Assembly (NCBI GenBank): GCA_937928015.1
Contig: CALFXA010000119.1
Span: 1 to 20,297, forward strand
Direction of reading: 5' to 3'
DNA: 20,297 nt
Origin: an uncultured Anaerolineales bacterium
GTDB taxonomy: Bacteria > Chloroflexota > Anaerolineae > Anaerolineales > Villigracilaceae
A program made the position numbers and the translations under genes. Numbering within the stretch: the first letter of the stretch is position 1; the number at the start of each line of letters is the position of its first letter. Below the pieces are notes generated by a model. It saw only the letters and a program-made list of their open reading frames with translations, searched no databases and was not told where the DNA came from. Below, one piece after another: positions 1 to 7,367 of this stretch.

Positions 1-1
1 G

Positions 2-640
2 CACAGCATCCCGCTGGTGGCCTTGGGTACCGCCCTGTTATGGTTCGGTTGGTACGGCTTCAACGCAGGCTCCGAACTAAAGGTGGATCAGATCACCGCG
101 CTGGCCTTCCTCAACACGGACGTAGCCGCCTCCATCGCGGGCCTGACCTGGTTGTTCATCGCCTGGTTCATCGAGAAGAAGCCGAAATTCCTGGGTCTGC
201 TGACGGGTGCCGTGGCGGGACTGGTGGCGATCACTCCCGCGGCTGGGTACGTCAGCCTGACGGGTGCGATCATCATCGGTTTCCTGGCTGGCAGCGTCTG
301 CTATCTGGCAGTCACCTGGAAGAATCACCTCCAACTGGATGATGCCCTGGATGTGTGGGGCGTGCACGGCGTAGGCGGAGTCCTGGGCTGTATCTGCACG
401 GGCATCTTTGCCACCAAGTTGTGGAATGCGGGCGGCGCGGACGGGTTGCTTTACGGCGGCGTGAATTTCTTCCTCGTGCAATTGGCGAGCGTGGTGATCA
501 CCGCGGTCTATGCCTTCGGGTTCAGCTATGCAGCCCTGTGGCTGATCAACAAGGTCACCCCCGTCAAGGCCACCAAGGAAGACGAAGAGAATGGTCTGGA
601 CGCGGCGCTGCACGGCGAAACCGCTTACGAGATGATCTAA
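2..640 (+). CDS. amt: Ammonium transporter (Amt/MEP/Rh family), C-terminal part
   Basis: Integral membrane channel that conducts ammonium/ammonia across the cytoplasmic membrane. The reading frame is open from base 2, so the gene starts before the window and only about 212 C-terminal residues are seen. Family hallmarks are WFGWYGFNAGS near the visible start and DVWGVHGVGG further on; the His in the latter corresponds to the second histidine of the twin-His conducting pore. Several hydrophobic helices follow one another, and the soluble tail (KATKEDEENGLDAALHGETAYEMI region) carries the usual C-terminal pattern of acidic residues, with a Tyr close to the end. In many bacteria amt is paired with a GlnK/PII gene; none follows here, so if present it lies upstream. 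A strong hairpin starts 17 bp after the stop codon. The family call is secure; substrate details are by family. Confidence 0.95.
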   Translation, partial: HSIPLVALGTALLWFGWYGFNAGSELKVDQITALAFLNTDVAASIAGLTWLFIAWFIEKKPKFLGLLTGAVAGLVAITPAAGYVSLTGAIIIGFLAGSVCYLAVTWKNHLQLDDALDVWGVHGVGGVLGCICTGIFATKLWNAGGADGLLYGGVNFFLVQLASVVITAVYAFGFSYAALWLINKVTPVKATKEDEENGLDAALHGETAYEMI

Positions 641-656
641 GCCTCACAGACTTGTG

Positions 657-699
657 AATAGAAACATCCCGCCTCCATAAAAGGCGGGATGTTTCTATT
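657..699. terminator. Perfect 18-bp hairpin, probable bidirectional terminator
   Basis: AATAGAAACATCCCGCCT (657-674) is exactly complementary to 682-699, with a 7-nt loop. It lies between the convergent ends of amt (plus) and the secY-like gene (minus). There is no long T tract beyond the stem, but the A/T-rich ends of the stem supply A and T runs on both strands. Confidence 0.8.
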
Positions 700-788
700 C
701 GTTCATCCTCGAATTCATGTTCAGCGGGTTCGGGGGCGCTGGTAGGCAACGTCGCTTGCTTTTTGGACAATCTTTTCTATTGACTCAG

Positions 789-2159
789 CTAATGTGTTAG
801 AAATCCCTCGTAATTTCGCATGGCCATTTGCGAAACAATAATTTCCTTGAACTCCTTGACAAACACCACCATGAAATAAAGCGCCTCCCCCGCCAGCAGG
901 GAAGTCTTCAGACCAAACAGGATGTTGGCTCCCCAGGGAATCAACAGGATCAGGCCACCCAGCAGAGTGGGAACAATCACAATGCGGCGGAAGAGAGTCT
1001 GAAGATACTTTTCGGTGGGTTTTCCAGGGCGGACGTTGGGGATGATGGCTCCGCTTTTCTTCAACAGATCGGCCATATCCACGCTCATGAAACGCAGCTC
1101 CGCAATCCACGGACCGAGCAGCACGAAGGACAGCATCAGCACGGGGCCCGAGAACAGGCTATTGGGAGCCATGACAGTTTGCACGGCGTTCCCTATTGCC
1201 TGTAACGGAGTCAGCGGAGAACAAACCAGCAGTTCGAGCAGCAACACAAAGAACATCAATATGGACTGGGCGTCAATCAGTGCATCAAACGGTGCAAACA
1301 TCAGGATGGGGAAATGCGCAGACGATCCTGAAAAAGAACTCCGTCTGTGCAAACTGGGATATGCCACAGGCAATTTATAACGTCCCAGGATCAGGTACAC
1401 CATCGCCAGCAACCCTGCCAACAGGAACAGCAGGTACAATCCCGCGCCCAGCCAGTGGACCAGCTCGGCGGGCAGGGACCGCCAGAAGACGGGGGGCGTC
1501 CCCTGCGGCCCGCTCCAGAATTTATAGATTTCCGTCGGCAGCATCAGCGCCACGCTGGTAAAGACGATCACATTGAAGCCCGTGGACGAGAAGCCGTAGG
1601 TGTTGATCAATTCGGCGATCCAGACCACCAGATAGGCACCCGCCACGAGACAGACAAGCGCCGTCAGGGCGGATAGGAAGTCGGTCCCGAAGTCGAAACG
1701 CGGCAGGACAGACAGGCGCAGGGAACAATCCAGAGAGGTCGAGAAGAAGAGCAGATAGGCTTGCAGGACGGCAAAGGGAGCGACCAGCAGGTAGACCCAC
1801 AAATTGACCCTGCGCTTGACCTCCTGAGCGCTCAGGGTGTCTTCGCTTTTCAGGGCAGGAAAGACCTCGAACAGGAAGGATACGAAGGAGTTGGCCGAGG
1901 CAAACGGGATCAAGCCCAAGGCCAGCACGGACAATCGGAAGAAGGCCCCGCCCGAGAACAGGTTGACGATCCCGCCGACCAGGTTGGGGCTGTCTTGCGC
2001 GGCCGAAATCCTTTGGAGGTCATAGGCGGATACGCCTGGCAGGGGAAAGAACGTCAACAGGTAGTAAACGATCATCAACCCCAGGGTGATGAACAGTCTC
2101 CTGCGGACCTCCTCCACTCGAAAGACTTGAAGCCAGGCGGGCGTTTTTCGGGCAGCCAT
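789..2159 (-). CDS. SecY-family protein translocase channel subunit, solitary paralog
   Basis: Predicted 456-residue polytopic membrane protein of the SecY/Sec61-alpha family, which forms the protein-conducting channel. Recognisable SecY blocks are FSGGAFFRLSVLALGLIPF (compare the canonical GGALSRLSIFALGIMPY region), the loop SGAIIPNVRPGKPTEKYLQ, which keeps the conserved PxxRPGKPT of cytoplasmic loop C5 contacted by SecA, and the end segment QMAMRNYEGFL (canonical QLMMRHYEGFL). The cytoplasmic loop between TM6 and TM7 and the following segment (YPSLHRRSSFSGSSAHFPI region) are divergent from housekeeping SecY. The start is supported by GGAGAG a few bases upstream. There is no ribosomal protein, adk, secE or secG neighbour, as would be expected in the spc operon, so this is probably an accessory SecY rather than the main one. 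I cannot see whether the genome carries another copy. Family call strong; role as a second translocon inferred. Confidence 0.88.
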   Translation of the reverse strand: MAARKTPAWLQVFRVEEVRRRLFITLGLMIVYYLLTFFPLPGVSAYDLQRISAAQDSPNLVGGIVNLFSGGAFFRLSVLALGLIPFASANSFVSFLFEVFPALKSEDTLSAQEVKRRVNLWVYLLVAPFAVLQAYLLFFSTSLDCSLRLSVLPRFDFGTDFLSALTALVCLVAGAYLVVWIAELINTYGFSSTGFNVIVFTSVALMLPTEIYKFWSGPQGTPPVFWRSLPAELVHWLGAGLYLLFLLAGLLAMVYLILGRYKLPVAYPSLHRRSSFSGSSAHFPILMFAPFDALIDAQSILMFFVLLLELLVCSPLTPLQAIGNAVQTVMAPNSLFSGPVLMLSFVLLGPWIAELRFMSVDMADLLKKSGAIIPNVRPGKPTEKYLQTLFRRIVIVPTLLGGLILLIPWGANILFGLKTSLLAGEALYFMVVFVKEFKEIIVSQMAMRNYEGFLTH

Positions 2160-2191
2160 GTTTCTCTCCGTTTTGCATGAAGTGCAGAGAT

Positions 2192-2211
2192 GACGGGATT
2201 ATAGTCCCGTC
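2192..2211 (-). promoter_or_regulatory. Candidate -10 box of the secY-like gene inside an inverted repeat
   Basis: On the minus strand a perfect TATAAT (2198-2203) sits between the arms GACGGGA (2192-2198) and TCCCGTC (2205-2211). No convincing -35 box is seen about 17 bp upstream. The start codon would be about 32 nt downstream of the implied start site. The palindrome overlapping the -10 box could be an operator or a leader hairpin. Confidence 0.45.
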
Positions 2212-2260
2212 CTGGTGTCTGCTTGCAGAGATCAAGTTCGAGAAGGCATAGAACAGCGGC

Positions 2261-2293
2261 AGACTTCGGATGTCTGATAGACATCTGAAGTCT
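2261..2293. repeat. REP-like hairpin
   Basis: AGACTTCGGATGTCT (2261-2275) and AGACATCTGAAGTCT (2279-2293) are inverted arms with a 3-nt loop and one mismatch. The arms resemble the AGACCTC palindromes found 130-190 bp further on (AGACnTC...), and the flank TCTTAACTTGTTTCC resembles the tandem units that follow, so all may belong to one repeat family. Confidence 0.7.
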
Positions 2294-2333
2294 TAACTTG
2301 TTTCCAATCCTCTCAAGGGAGGATTTAAATCCT

Positions 2334-2420
2334 GTTAAGACTCGTTTCCAATCCTGTTAAGACTCATTGGGAATTGTGTTAAGACTCGTTTGCCACCCTC
2401 TCGTTTGCCACCCTCTCGTT
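2334..2420. repeat. Tandem repeats: 22-bp periodic GTTAAGACTC and 15-bp units
   Basis: GTTAAGACTC occurs at 2334, 2356 and 2378, exactly 22 bp apart. The first two units share almost all of their flanks (AATCCT before, then CGTTTCC or CATTGGG after). They run into two perfect copies of TCGTTTGCCACCCTC (2386-2400, 2401-2415) and a partial third. Units are too short and too adjacent for a CRISPR array. Confidence 0.8.
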
Positions 2421-2423
2421 AGC

Positions 2424-2487
2424 AGACCTCGGAGGTCTACGGGAAGACTCCCCACCAAAGTCTCGTGCTGGCAGACCTCCGAGGTCT
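2424..2487. repeat. Pair of inversely oriented REP-like palindromes
   Basis: AGACCTCGGAGGTCT (2424-2438) and AGACCTCCGAGGTCT (2473-2487) are 7-bp-arm palindromes with a single centre base. They are exact reverse complements of each other, both preceded by GC, with 34 bp between them. The head-to-head layout resembles BIME-type REP pairs and could fold as one long cruciform. Confidence 0.75.
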
Positions 2488-2538
2488 TAAACTCGTTACG
2501 AAGCTGGCACCGCAGGTTGTGGAGCCTAGAACATTGCA

Positions 2539-3195
2539 TCAGGTCATGGACTTTATCAGACGGCGTTCCATAAAACCCCGTATTCTTGCCTTTATGTCCG
2601 TTTTTTGACTTTGATCGTCGGGGATTCTATAAATGGACAGGGCCAAGCCGCTGTTTTTTATCAGGACCGTTGCAGGCTGAAAAAAGACCCAGGCTGCCAC
2701 GGCCAGGTCGTTCACGGCTCCGATTGCGTTCAACAGGATGGCCCAGATCAACATCTTGAAGAAGATACCAGGGGAAGCAAGGCACAAAAGCAATATCCCG
2801 AGCATGGAGAGGACCAGCAGCGGTGCGACCAACATGAGGAACATCGGAGTTCTGGGCAGGTACCAGTTCGACGCATCTACATAGACGCTGCCCATGTGGG
2901 TGACTCCAAACGAGGGAAAGGATCGGGTAAAGAACCATAAGGCCAGGGCATGGATGGCTTCGTGCAAAAGGATCATGATGATGATGGTCATCAGGAATAG
3001 CACAAGTTGCAAACGATCCCTGCCTAATTTCAGCAGGGTCATCAGCGCAGGAGAGATCGATCCAAGAAGCTGCCAGCCCAGGAAGAAAGCTCCCAGACCG
3101 ACACACATCAACAAGGCCTGTGCGATTTTGTGCTGACTCGAGTCCAGGGTATAACAATGCCTGTAGGACTCTGGCAATATCTGTGTTGGGTTCAT
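2539..3195 (-). CDS. Membrane zincin of the DUF3267 type
   Basis: Predicted 218-residue membrane protein with helices at about 25-45, 65-85, 115-140 and 145-172. The motif HEAIH (residues 78-82, within a helix) is the HEXXH zinc site of metallopeptidases, followed by THMGSVYVDA and a later NAIGAVNDL stretch that may give a further ligand; this arrangement fits the DUF3267 putative zincin family. No substrate is known for such proteins. I chose the start at 3195; an in-frame ATG at 3207 is equally possible, and the still longer frame to 3312 would run into the divergent transposase gene and adds a non-membrane-like, low-quality N-terminus. The Shine-Dalgarno signal is weak for either start. 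It stands alone between the repeat cluster and the RAYT gene, and its peptidase activity is inferred only from the motif. Confidence 0.75.
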   Translation of the reverse strand: MNPTQILPESYRHCYTLDSSQHKIAQALLMCVGLGAFFLGWQLLGSISPALMTLLKLGRDRLQLVLFLMTIIIMILLHEAIHALALWFFTRSFPSFGVTHMGSVYVDASNWYLPRTPMFLMLVAPLLVLSMLGILLLCLASPGIFFKMLIWAILLNAIGAVNDLAVAAWVFFQPATVLIKNSGLALSIYRIPDDQSQKTDIKARIRGFMERRLIKSMT

Positions 3196-3279
3196 GTTGC
3201 TTATCATAGCGCGATTCCCACAGGTGGACAACGATCTGTTAGGAGACTTCGGGGGCCTTTTCAAGAGTAGAATCAATGT

Positions 3280-3828
3280 ATGCCTTTTGACCCACAACAG
3301 CATCATCGTCATTCAGCCCGCCTGCAGGGATATGATTATTCACAGGCAGGTGCGTATTTCATCACTTTAGTGACCTTCCAGCGCGCAGAATTGTTCGGCA
3401 GTATCCATGATGGGCAAATGCAATTATCGCGTTGCGGGGAGATCGTGCGCGAGGAATGGTTCGCGTCAGCGGATATTCGCAAGGAAATCCGTTTGCACCC
3501 CGAGGAATTCGTGGTGATGCCCAATCATGTGCACGGGATCGTGTGGATCGTGGATGATGGAACGGCCACGGTAGGGGCGAGCGGCCGCTCGCCCCTACAA
3601 GCATCTCTAAAATTACCTAAAAAATCATTGGGGTCGTTCGTGGCGGGTTTCAAATCATCCGTCACAAAACGAATTCGGGACGAATTGAATATGACGGGCA
3701 TCTGGCAGCGGAATTATTATGACCGCATCCTCCGTAACGAACGAGAACTGGATGCCGTGCGCCGTTATATCGAGGTCAATCCCCTGCAATGGGCGGAAGA
3801 TGAGGAGAATCAGTCCAATCAGTTATAA
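3280..3828 (+). CDS. REP-associated tyrosine transposase (RAYT), IS200-like Y1 family
   Basis: A 182-residue single-domain Y1 nuclease related to IS200/IS605 transposases. It starts with the family pattern RLQGYDYSQAGAYFITLVTFQR. It carries the metal-binding HUH motif MPNHVHGIV (His83, His85) and the RAYT C-terminal pattern WQRNYYDRI...RRYIEVNPLQW, in which Tyr163 is the likely catalytic tyrosine. Enzymes of this group are single domestic genes that nick and join REP palindromes rather than moving as ordinary insertion sequences. No IS ends are seen around the gene. Residues 98-107 (VGASGRSPLQ) are encoded by a perfect 28-bp palindrome of the type the enzyme is expected to recognise. The frame stays open, so the insert appears tolerated in a surface loop between the HUH motif and the KSLGSFVAGFKS helix. 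The 3' end overlaps the convergent DUF4184 gene by 6 bp. Confidence 0.92.
   Translation: MPFDPQQHHRHSARLQGYDYSQAGAYFITLVTFQRAELFGSIHDGQMQLSRCGEIVREEWFASADIRKEIRLHPEEFVVMPNHVHGIVWIVDDGTATVGASGRSPLQASLKLPKKSLGSFVAGFKSSVTKRIRDELNMTGIWQRNYYDRILRNERELDAVRRYIEVNPLQWAEDEENQSNQL
3571..3598. repeat. GTAG-type REP palindrome inside the RAYT gene
   Basis: Perfect 28-bp palindrome; its left half is GTAGGGGCGAGCGG. Both ends present the tetranucleotide GTAG on the 5' side, the foot sequence described for RAYT-recognised REPs. A second copy of the family is at 4639-4670. Confidence 0.9.
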
Positions 3829-4605
3829 ACGCCGACCTGGAACCAGACGCCACCAAATCGCAAAAAGGATCAGACCCAAGCCAAAGGTGGAGAATATTGA
3901 CACAACAGCCTCCCCGACGGCATTCTCTATCCCTTTCATAGTGAACGGCAGAGATAAACTCCAAAACACAGCAATGAGACCGCTTAAAGCGGGTATTACC
4001 AACAGGCTGACGTAGGTGATACGACGTTCTCCATCGGTCAGACCTGCTAAAGACACAGCGGCGGGGTTAGCGGCTCGGAACCAAAATAAAATCCATAAGC
4101 TGAGAGCCAACAATCCCAAGGCAGAACTGGAATGTTGTAATACGCGGTAGGCATAAACATGGTAATTGCCAATGGAAAACAGGTCCATGCGTAGGAATGG
4201 TAGAGCGACCACACCTGGGGCGTTGTCGTGAGTAAAAGCATCCCAAGCCAGGTGCGTGCAAGCACCAACAAACAGAGAAACCACTACAGAAGTCCAATGA
4301 ACAGCAGGCAACCCATTTCCATCTGCGTAATGGACTGCCCGCCGTTGGAGCGGATCGGGCAATAGATTAAGGAGGGGATGCTTGAGCAACAAGTGAAAGA
4401 GCAGATAAGCGACTATTCCTATCGGTATGCAGAACCAGAATAACCCCAATAGGCTATGACTACTCGTACGTGGAACATTGAGCGGCAGGAAGTAGGCCAA
4501 ATCAGGTGCAAGGCTGCCAATGACTAGCGCCGAGGGCACACCATGACGACGCATCAGGCGCGGCAGAGGTAAAATGGCGGCGGGATGGGCAGGGGTAAAG
4601 GGCAT
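3823..4605 (-). CDS. DUF4184 family membrane protein
   Basis: A 260-residue protein that begins with MPFTPAHPAAILPL and continues with VIGSLAPDLAYFLPL, the two signature blocks of DUF4184. Around residues 115-130 the stretch THLAWDAFTHDNAPG gives a His/Asp cluster that could bind metal. About six hydrophobic helices follow, the last ending just before the arginine-rich C-terminus. The function of this family is not established; it resembles membrane-bound metal-dependent hydrolases in its His/Asp pattern, which is only a hint. The gene lies downstream of nrdJ on the same strand, but a REP palindrome and about 70 bp separate them, so cotranscription is uncertain. No strong ribosome-binding site is seen upstream of the chosen ATG; the homology-like start MPFTPAHP supports it anyway. 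Confidence 0.8.
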   Translation of the reverse strand: MPFTPAHPAAILPLPRLMRRHGVPSALVIGSLAPDLAYFLPLNVPRTSSHSLLGLFWFCIPIGIVAYLLFHLLLKHPLLNLLPDPLQRRAVHYADGNGLPAVHWTSVVVSLFVGACTHLAWDAFTHDNAPGVVALPFLRMDLFSIGNYHVYAYRVLQHSSSALGLLALSLWILFWFRAANPAAVSLAGLTDGERRITYVSLLVIPALSGLIAVFWSLSLPFTMKGIENAVGEAVVSIFSTFGLGLILFAIWWRLVPGRRL

Positions 4606-4638
4606 AGAGTATACCTAATTGGGTATTCCCCATTAAAC

Positions 4639-4670
4639 ATGTAGGGGCGGACGGCCGTCCGCCCCTACAT
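4639..4670. repeat. GTAG-type REP palindrome, second copy
   Basis: Perfect 32-bp palindrome; its left half is ATGTAGGGGCGGACGG. Compared with the copy in the RAYT gene, the two variable bases are GA rather than AG in the left arm and TC rather than CT in the right arm, so pairing is kept by compensatory change. It sits 6 bp beyond the nrdJ stop and could act as a transcript-end hairpin. Confidence 0.9.
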
Positions 4671-4676
4671 TTCATC

Positions 4677-7271
4677 CTAGCACTCACTAAACCCGCAGGC
4701 GTAGCACTTACGGCAGCCTTCCTCGTTGACCACGGCGGCTTCGCCGCACTCGGGGCACAGGTCGCCGATCTTCATCAGCGGGGTGTGGGCAGTGTGCGCG
4801 CCGTTGCCGTTGGATTTCTCCTCGGGCACGTCGTGGACGGTCAGGCCGTCCTTGTCACGCAGGTACATTTCGAGCACCTGTCCCACGCCATCGGGCAGGG
4901 AGCGCACGCGGTTGGGACCAAATCCCAGCGAACGTCCGCCGCCGATACCCGCCAATTGTCGCACCACCTCGCGCAAGCGGTCAGTGGGAACCACGGGGCT
5001 GGCCAGGCGCAGGATGTACGAGATCAGACGTCCGATGGCCTCCGAGACGGCGGCAGTCTCCGAGCCCGCCTTGGAGGTGTTGATGAAGACCTCGAAGGGC
5101 TGGGTCCCGCCGTTCTCGTTGATGGTGATGAAGGCCTTGCCGAGCGGCGTCTCCACGTTGAAGGTCTTTCCGCTCAGGGCCTTGGGACGCGGCTTCTTGT
5201 TCTCGTGCCAGATCAGCGGGGCGGGTACTGGGGGTGTCGTGCTGAGCGGAGCCGAAGGCGCAGTCGAAGCACCTGTGTCGCCCTGCTTCTTCTCGGCGGT
5301 GGCCTTGGTCTCCAGCACCACCTTGTCGCGTGAGCCTGTCACATAGACCGTGATGCCCTTGGCGCCCAATTCCCAGGCCAGCATGTAGGCCTTGGCCACA
5401 TCGTCCACGGTGGCGTTCTCGTGGAAGTTGACCGTCTTCGAAAGTGAGTTGTCCACGAAGGCCTGCAAGGCGGCCTGCATGCGCACATGCTCCTCGGCGG
5501 TGATGTCCGACGAGACCACGAAGGTGTCGCGCACGCCCTGGGGGATCTCGTTCAGGTGCTGACAGGTACCCTCGCGCATCACCTGCTCCACCAGTTCCTG
5601 ACGTTTCTCCTCGCCCAAGCCGAGCTTCTTGAGCGCCTCATCGAAGCGCGGGCTGGCGTAGGCCAGCTTGAGGTCCTTGCCGTTGTCGTTGACGTGGCGG
5701 ATGTAGGCCAGCGCGAAGACGGGTTCGCAGCCGTAGCCTTCACACCCCGCGACGGTGGCGATGGTGCCCGTGGGCGCGACCGTGGTCTGCGCCGCGTTGC
5801 GGATACCGTGCTTCTGGATGCCCTCCACGATTTCATTCCACTGGACCTCGGGCCTGTTCCAGTCACGCGAGTAGGCCACCAGCGACTTGGGCGGGGTCCA
5901 AGTCATGTTGTCCATGTCGTAGATGCTGTTCGAGATCGACGGTAAGGGTCCGCGCGCCTCGGCCAGCTCGATGCTGGTCTTCATGGCATGATAGCGCACA
6001 AATTCCATCACCTGCGCGCCGAACTCCTGACCCTCGTCCGAGCCGTAGCGCACGCCCGCATGGTACATCAGGTCCGCGAGACCCATGATGCCCATGCCGA
6101 TGCGGCGGGCGCGGTGCGCGGCTTCCTTCAACTGCGGGACGGCGGGTACGTAGGCGTTGGCCTCCACCACGTCATCCAGGAAGCGTGTGGCGGTCACCAC
6201 GCTCTGGCGCAGCGTCTCCCAATCGACCGTGCCATTGGGTCCGCAATGTTCGTTGAGGTTGACCGAGCCGAGACAGCAATTCTCGTACGGTCCGAGCCAC
6301 TGCTCGCCACACGGGTTTGTCGCTTCGAGCGGATACAGGTGCGGCACGGGGTTCGAGCGATTGGCCGCATCCAGGAAGAGCACGCCAGGTTCGCCGTTGT
6401 GATGCGCTTGCTGGACGATCTTGTCGAACAGTTCGCGCGCCTTGACGGTCTTGTACTTATTGATCTTCACGCCCGCCGCGCGCGCCTGGTCGAGTGTGCC
6501 GCTGAAGCCGTGCTGCTTCATGCTCTTCTGGTCGGGGAAGACCAGGTCCCAGTCGGCGTCGTCCTTGACGGCCTGCATGAAGGCGTCCGTGATGCCGACC
6601 GAAATGTTGAAGTTGGTGATTTGGTTCTCGTCGGTCTTACAGGTGACGAATTCCTCCACGTCGGGGTGATCCACGCGCAGGACGGCCATGTTCGCGCCGC
6701 GGCGCGTCCCGCCCTGGGCGATCTCGCCGAAGGCATGGTCATACACGCGCAGGAATCCCACGGGACCCGTGGCCTGTCCCGCCGAAGACTGGACCAGCGC
6801 TCCGTGCGGGCGCAGGCGCGAGAACGAGAATCCGTTCCCGCCGCCCGTCTGCTGGATCAGCGCCGCATCGCGCAGGGTCTGGAAGATGCCCGCCGTGTCA
6901 CGGCCCATATCGTCGGTGATGGGCAGCACGAAACAGGCCGCCAACTGTCCGAGGGGCGTACCAGCACCAGTAAAGGTCGGAGAGTTGGGGAAGAATTTCT
7001 TGCTGCTCAAGAGATGGTAGAACTCGACAGCGGCCGCCTTGACATCGCCCTTCCAGGCCTCTTCGACCTTGGCGATATGCCAGGCGACACGCCAGAACAT
7101 CTCCTCCACGGTCTCGACGGGCTTGCCGTCCTCACCGCGGCGGACGTAACGCTTCATCAGCACCTGACGGGCATTATCCGTCAACTGCGCCTTGGGCAAT
7201 CCTTTCGGCATGGGCGGCGTCGGCAGCAACCCATGTTTGGATTGTTCGGATGACACGGATTTTGTTACCAT
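4677..7271 (-). CDS. nrdJ: Adenosylcobalamin-dependent (class II) ribonucleoside-diphosphate reductase
   Basis: Reduces ribonucleotides to deoxyribonucleotides using a thiyl radical made with coenzyme B12, with no oxygen requirement. The 864-residue protein has the redox cysteine in AACFVLP (Cys113), the thiyl/active-site motif NPCGE (319-323), the second half of the redox pair in [10 protein letters not shown], and PTGTIA (500-505) of the phosphate-binding region. A TSCPD domain lies at about 700-805, and a C-terminal cysteine-rich zinc-ribbon (CPEC...[12 protein letters not shown]) serves as the shuttle that re-reduces the active site. A Pro/Ser/Thr-rich linker at about 660-690 is partly encoded by a palindromic insert. 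The start at 7271 is preceded by GAGGAGAG at good spacing; the frame extends 20 codons further but without such a signal. nrdR lies just upstream on the same strand, separated by a hairpin. No cobalamin riboswitch is visible in the 96-bp gap. Confidence 0.96.
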   Translation of the reverse strand: MVTKSVSSEQSKHGLLPTPPMPKGLPKAQLTDNARQVLMKRYVRRGEDGKPVETVEEMFWRVAWHIAKVEEAWKGDVKAAAVEFYHLLSSKKFFPNSPTFTGAGTPLGQLAACFVLPITDDMGRDTAGIFQTLRDAALIQQTGGGNGFSFSRLRPHGALVQSSAGQATGPVGFLRVYDHAFGEIAQGGTRRGANMAVLRVDHPDVEEFVTCKTDENQITNFNISVGITDAFMQAVKDDADWDLVFPDQKSMKQHGFSGTLDQARAAGVKINKYKTVKARELFDKIVQQAHHNGEPGVLFLDAANRSNPVPHLYPLEATNPCGEQWLGPYENCCLGSVNLNEHCGPNGTVDWETLRQSVVTATRFLDDVVEANAYVPAVPQLKEAAHRARRIGMGIMGLADLMYHAGVRYGSDEGQEFGAQVMEFVRYHAMKTSIELAEARGPLPSISNSIYDMDNMTWTPPKSLVAYSRDWNRPEVQWNEIVEGIQKHGIRNAAQTTVAPTGTIATVAGCEGYGCEPVFALAYIRHVNDNGKDLKLAYASPRFDEALKKLGLGEEKRQELVEQVMREGTCQHLNEIPQGVRDTFVVSSDITAEEHVRMQAALQAFVDNSLSKTVNFHENATVDDVAKAYMLAWELGAKGITVYVTGSRDKVVLETKATAEKKQGDTGASTAPSAPLSTTPPVPAPLIWHENKKPRPKALSGKTFNVETPLGKAFITINENGGTQPFEVFINTSKAGSETAAVSEAIGRLISYILRLASPVVPTDRLREVVRQLAGIGGGRSLGFGPNRVRSLPDGVGQVLEMYLRDKDGLTVHDVPEEKSNGNGAHTAHTPLMKIGDLCPECGEAAVVNEEGCRKCYACGFSEC
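5233..5273. repeat. Degenerate palindromic insert within the nrdJ linker
   Basis: The segment starts GGTG and ends CACC, with further arms GTGCT (5239-5243) and AGCAC (5268-5272) and an inner GCCGAAGGC hairpin. It encodes part of the Ser/Thr/Pro linker (about residues 667-680). The look, TGCTGAGCGGAGCC...GTCGAAGCA, is that of dispersed repeats I recall from bacterial genomes of this kind, but no second copy is in the window. Confidence 0.45.
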
Positions 7272-7318
7272 GCAACACTCTCCTCTAAATTGGGATGGGA
7301 TATTTATAGAGACGAAAA

Positions 7319-7364
7319 GAGGCAGCGACACTCCCTCCCTGGTCGGGAAGGAGGCTACTGCCTC
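7319..7364 (-). terminator. Hairpin after nrdR, probable terminator or attenuator before nrdJ
   Basis: On the minus strand GAGGCAG and CTGCCTC form the outer stem, an inner near-perfect 9-bp stem (CTCCTTCCC with GGGAGGGAG, one mismatch) stacks on it, and TTTT follows directly. It starts 4 bp after the nrdR stop and ends about 47 bp before nrdJ, so it can limit read-through from nrdR into nrdJ. Confidence 0.6.
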
Positions 7365-7367
7365 GAA

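Larger units (their letters stand above)
2160..2538. other. Non-coding repeat-rich gap
   Basis: These 379 bp between the secY-like gene and the DUF3267 gene hold the secY promoter region, a near-perfect hairpin at 2261-2293, a short tandem array at 2334-2415 and two inversely oriented palindromes at 2424-2487. Short open frames across it have no recognisable protein features. I see no RNA gene. Confidence 0.7.

Noticed and set aside
2334..2420. Possible small CRISPR array
   Set aside because: The conserved part is only 10-15 bp and the spacers about 12 bp or absent; no cas genes nearby.
3280..3828. Complete IS200/IS605 insertion sequence
   Set aside because: No accessory TnpB gene and no subterminal hairpin ends flank the gene, and the C-terminal pattern is RAYT-like, so it is treated as a domesticated single-copy gene.
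5988..7253. A 421-codon plus-strand open frame opposite nrdJ
   Set aside because: Shadow of nrdJ: low-complexity His/Arg/Val composition and no recognisable domain.
7272..7367. Cobalamin riboswitch before the B12-dependent reductase gene
   Set aside because: The gap is only 96 bp and holds a simple terminator-like hairpin; no B12-box-like element was seen.
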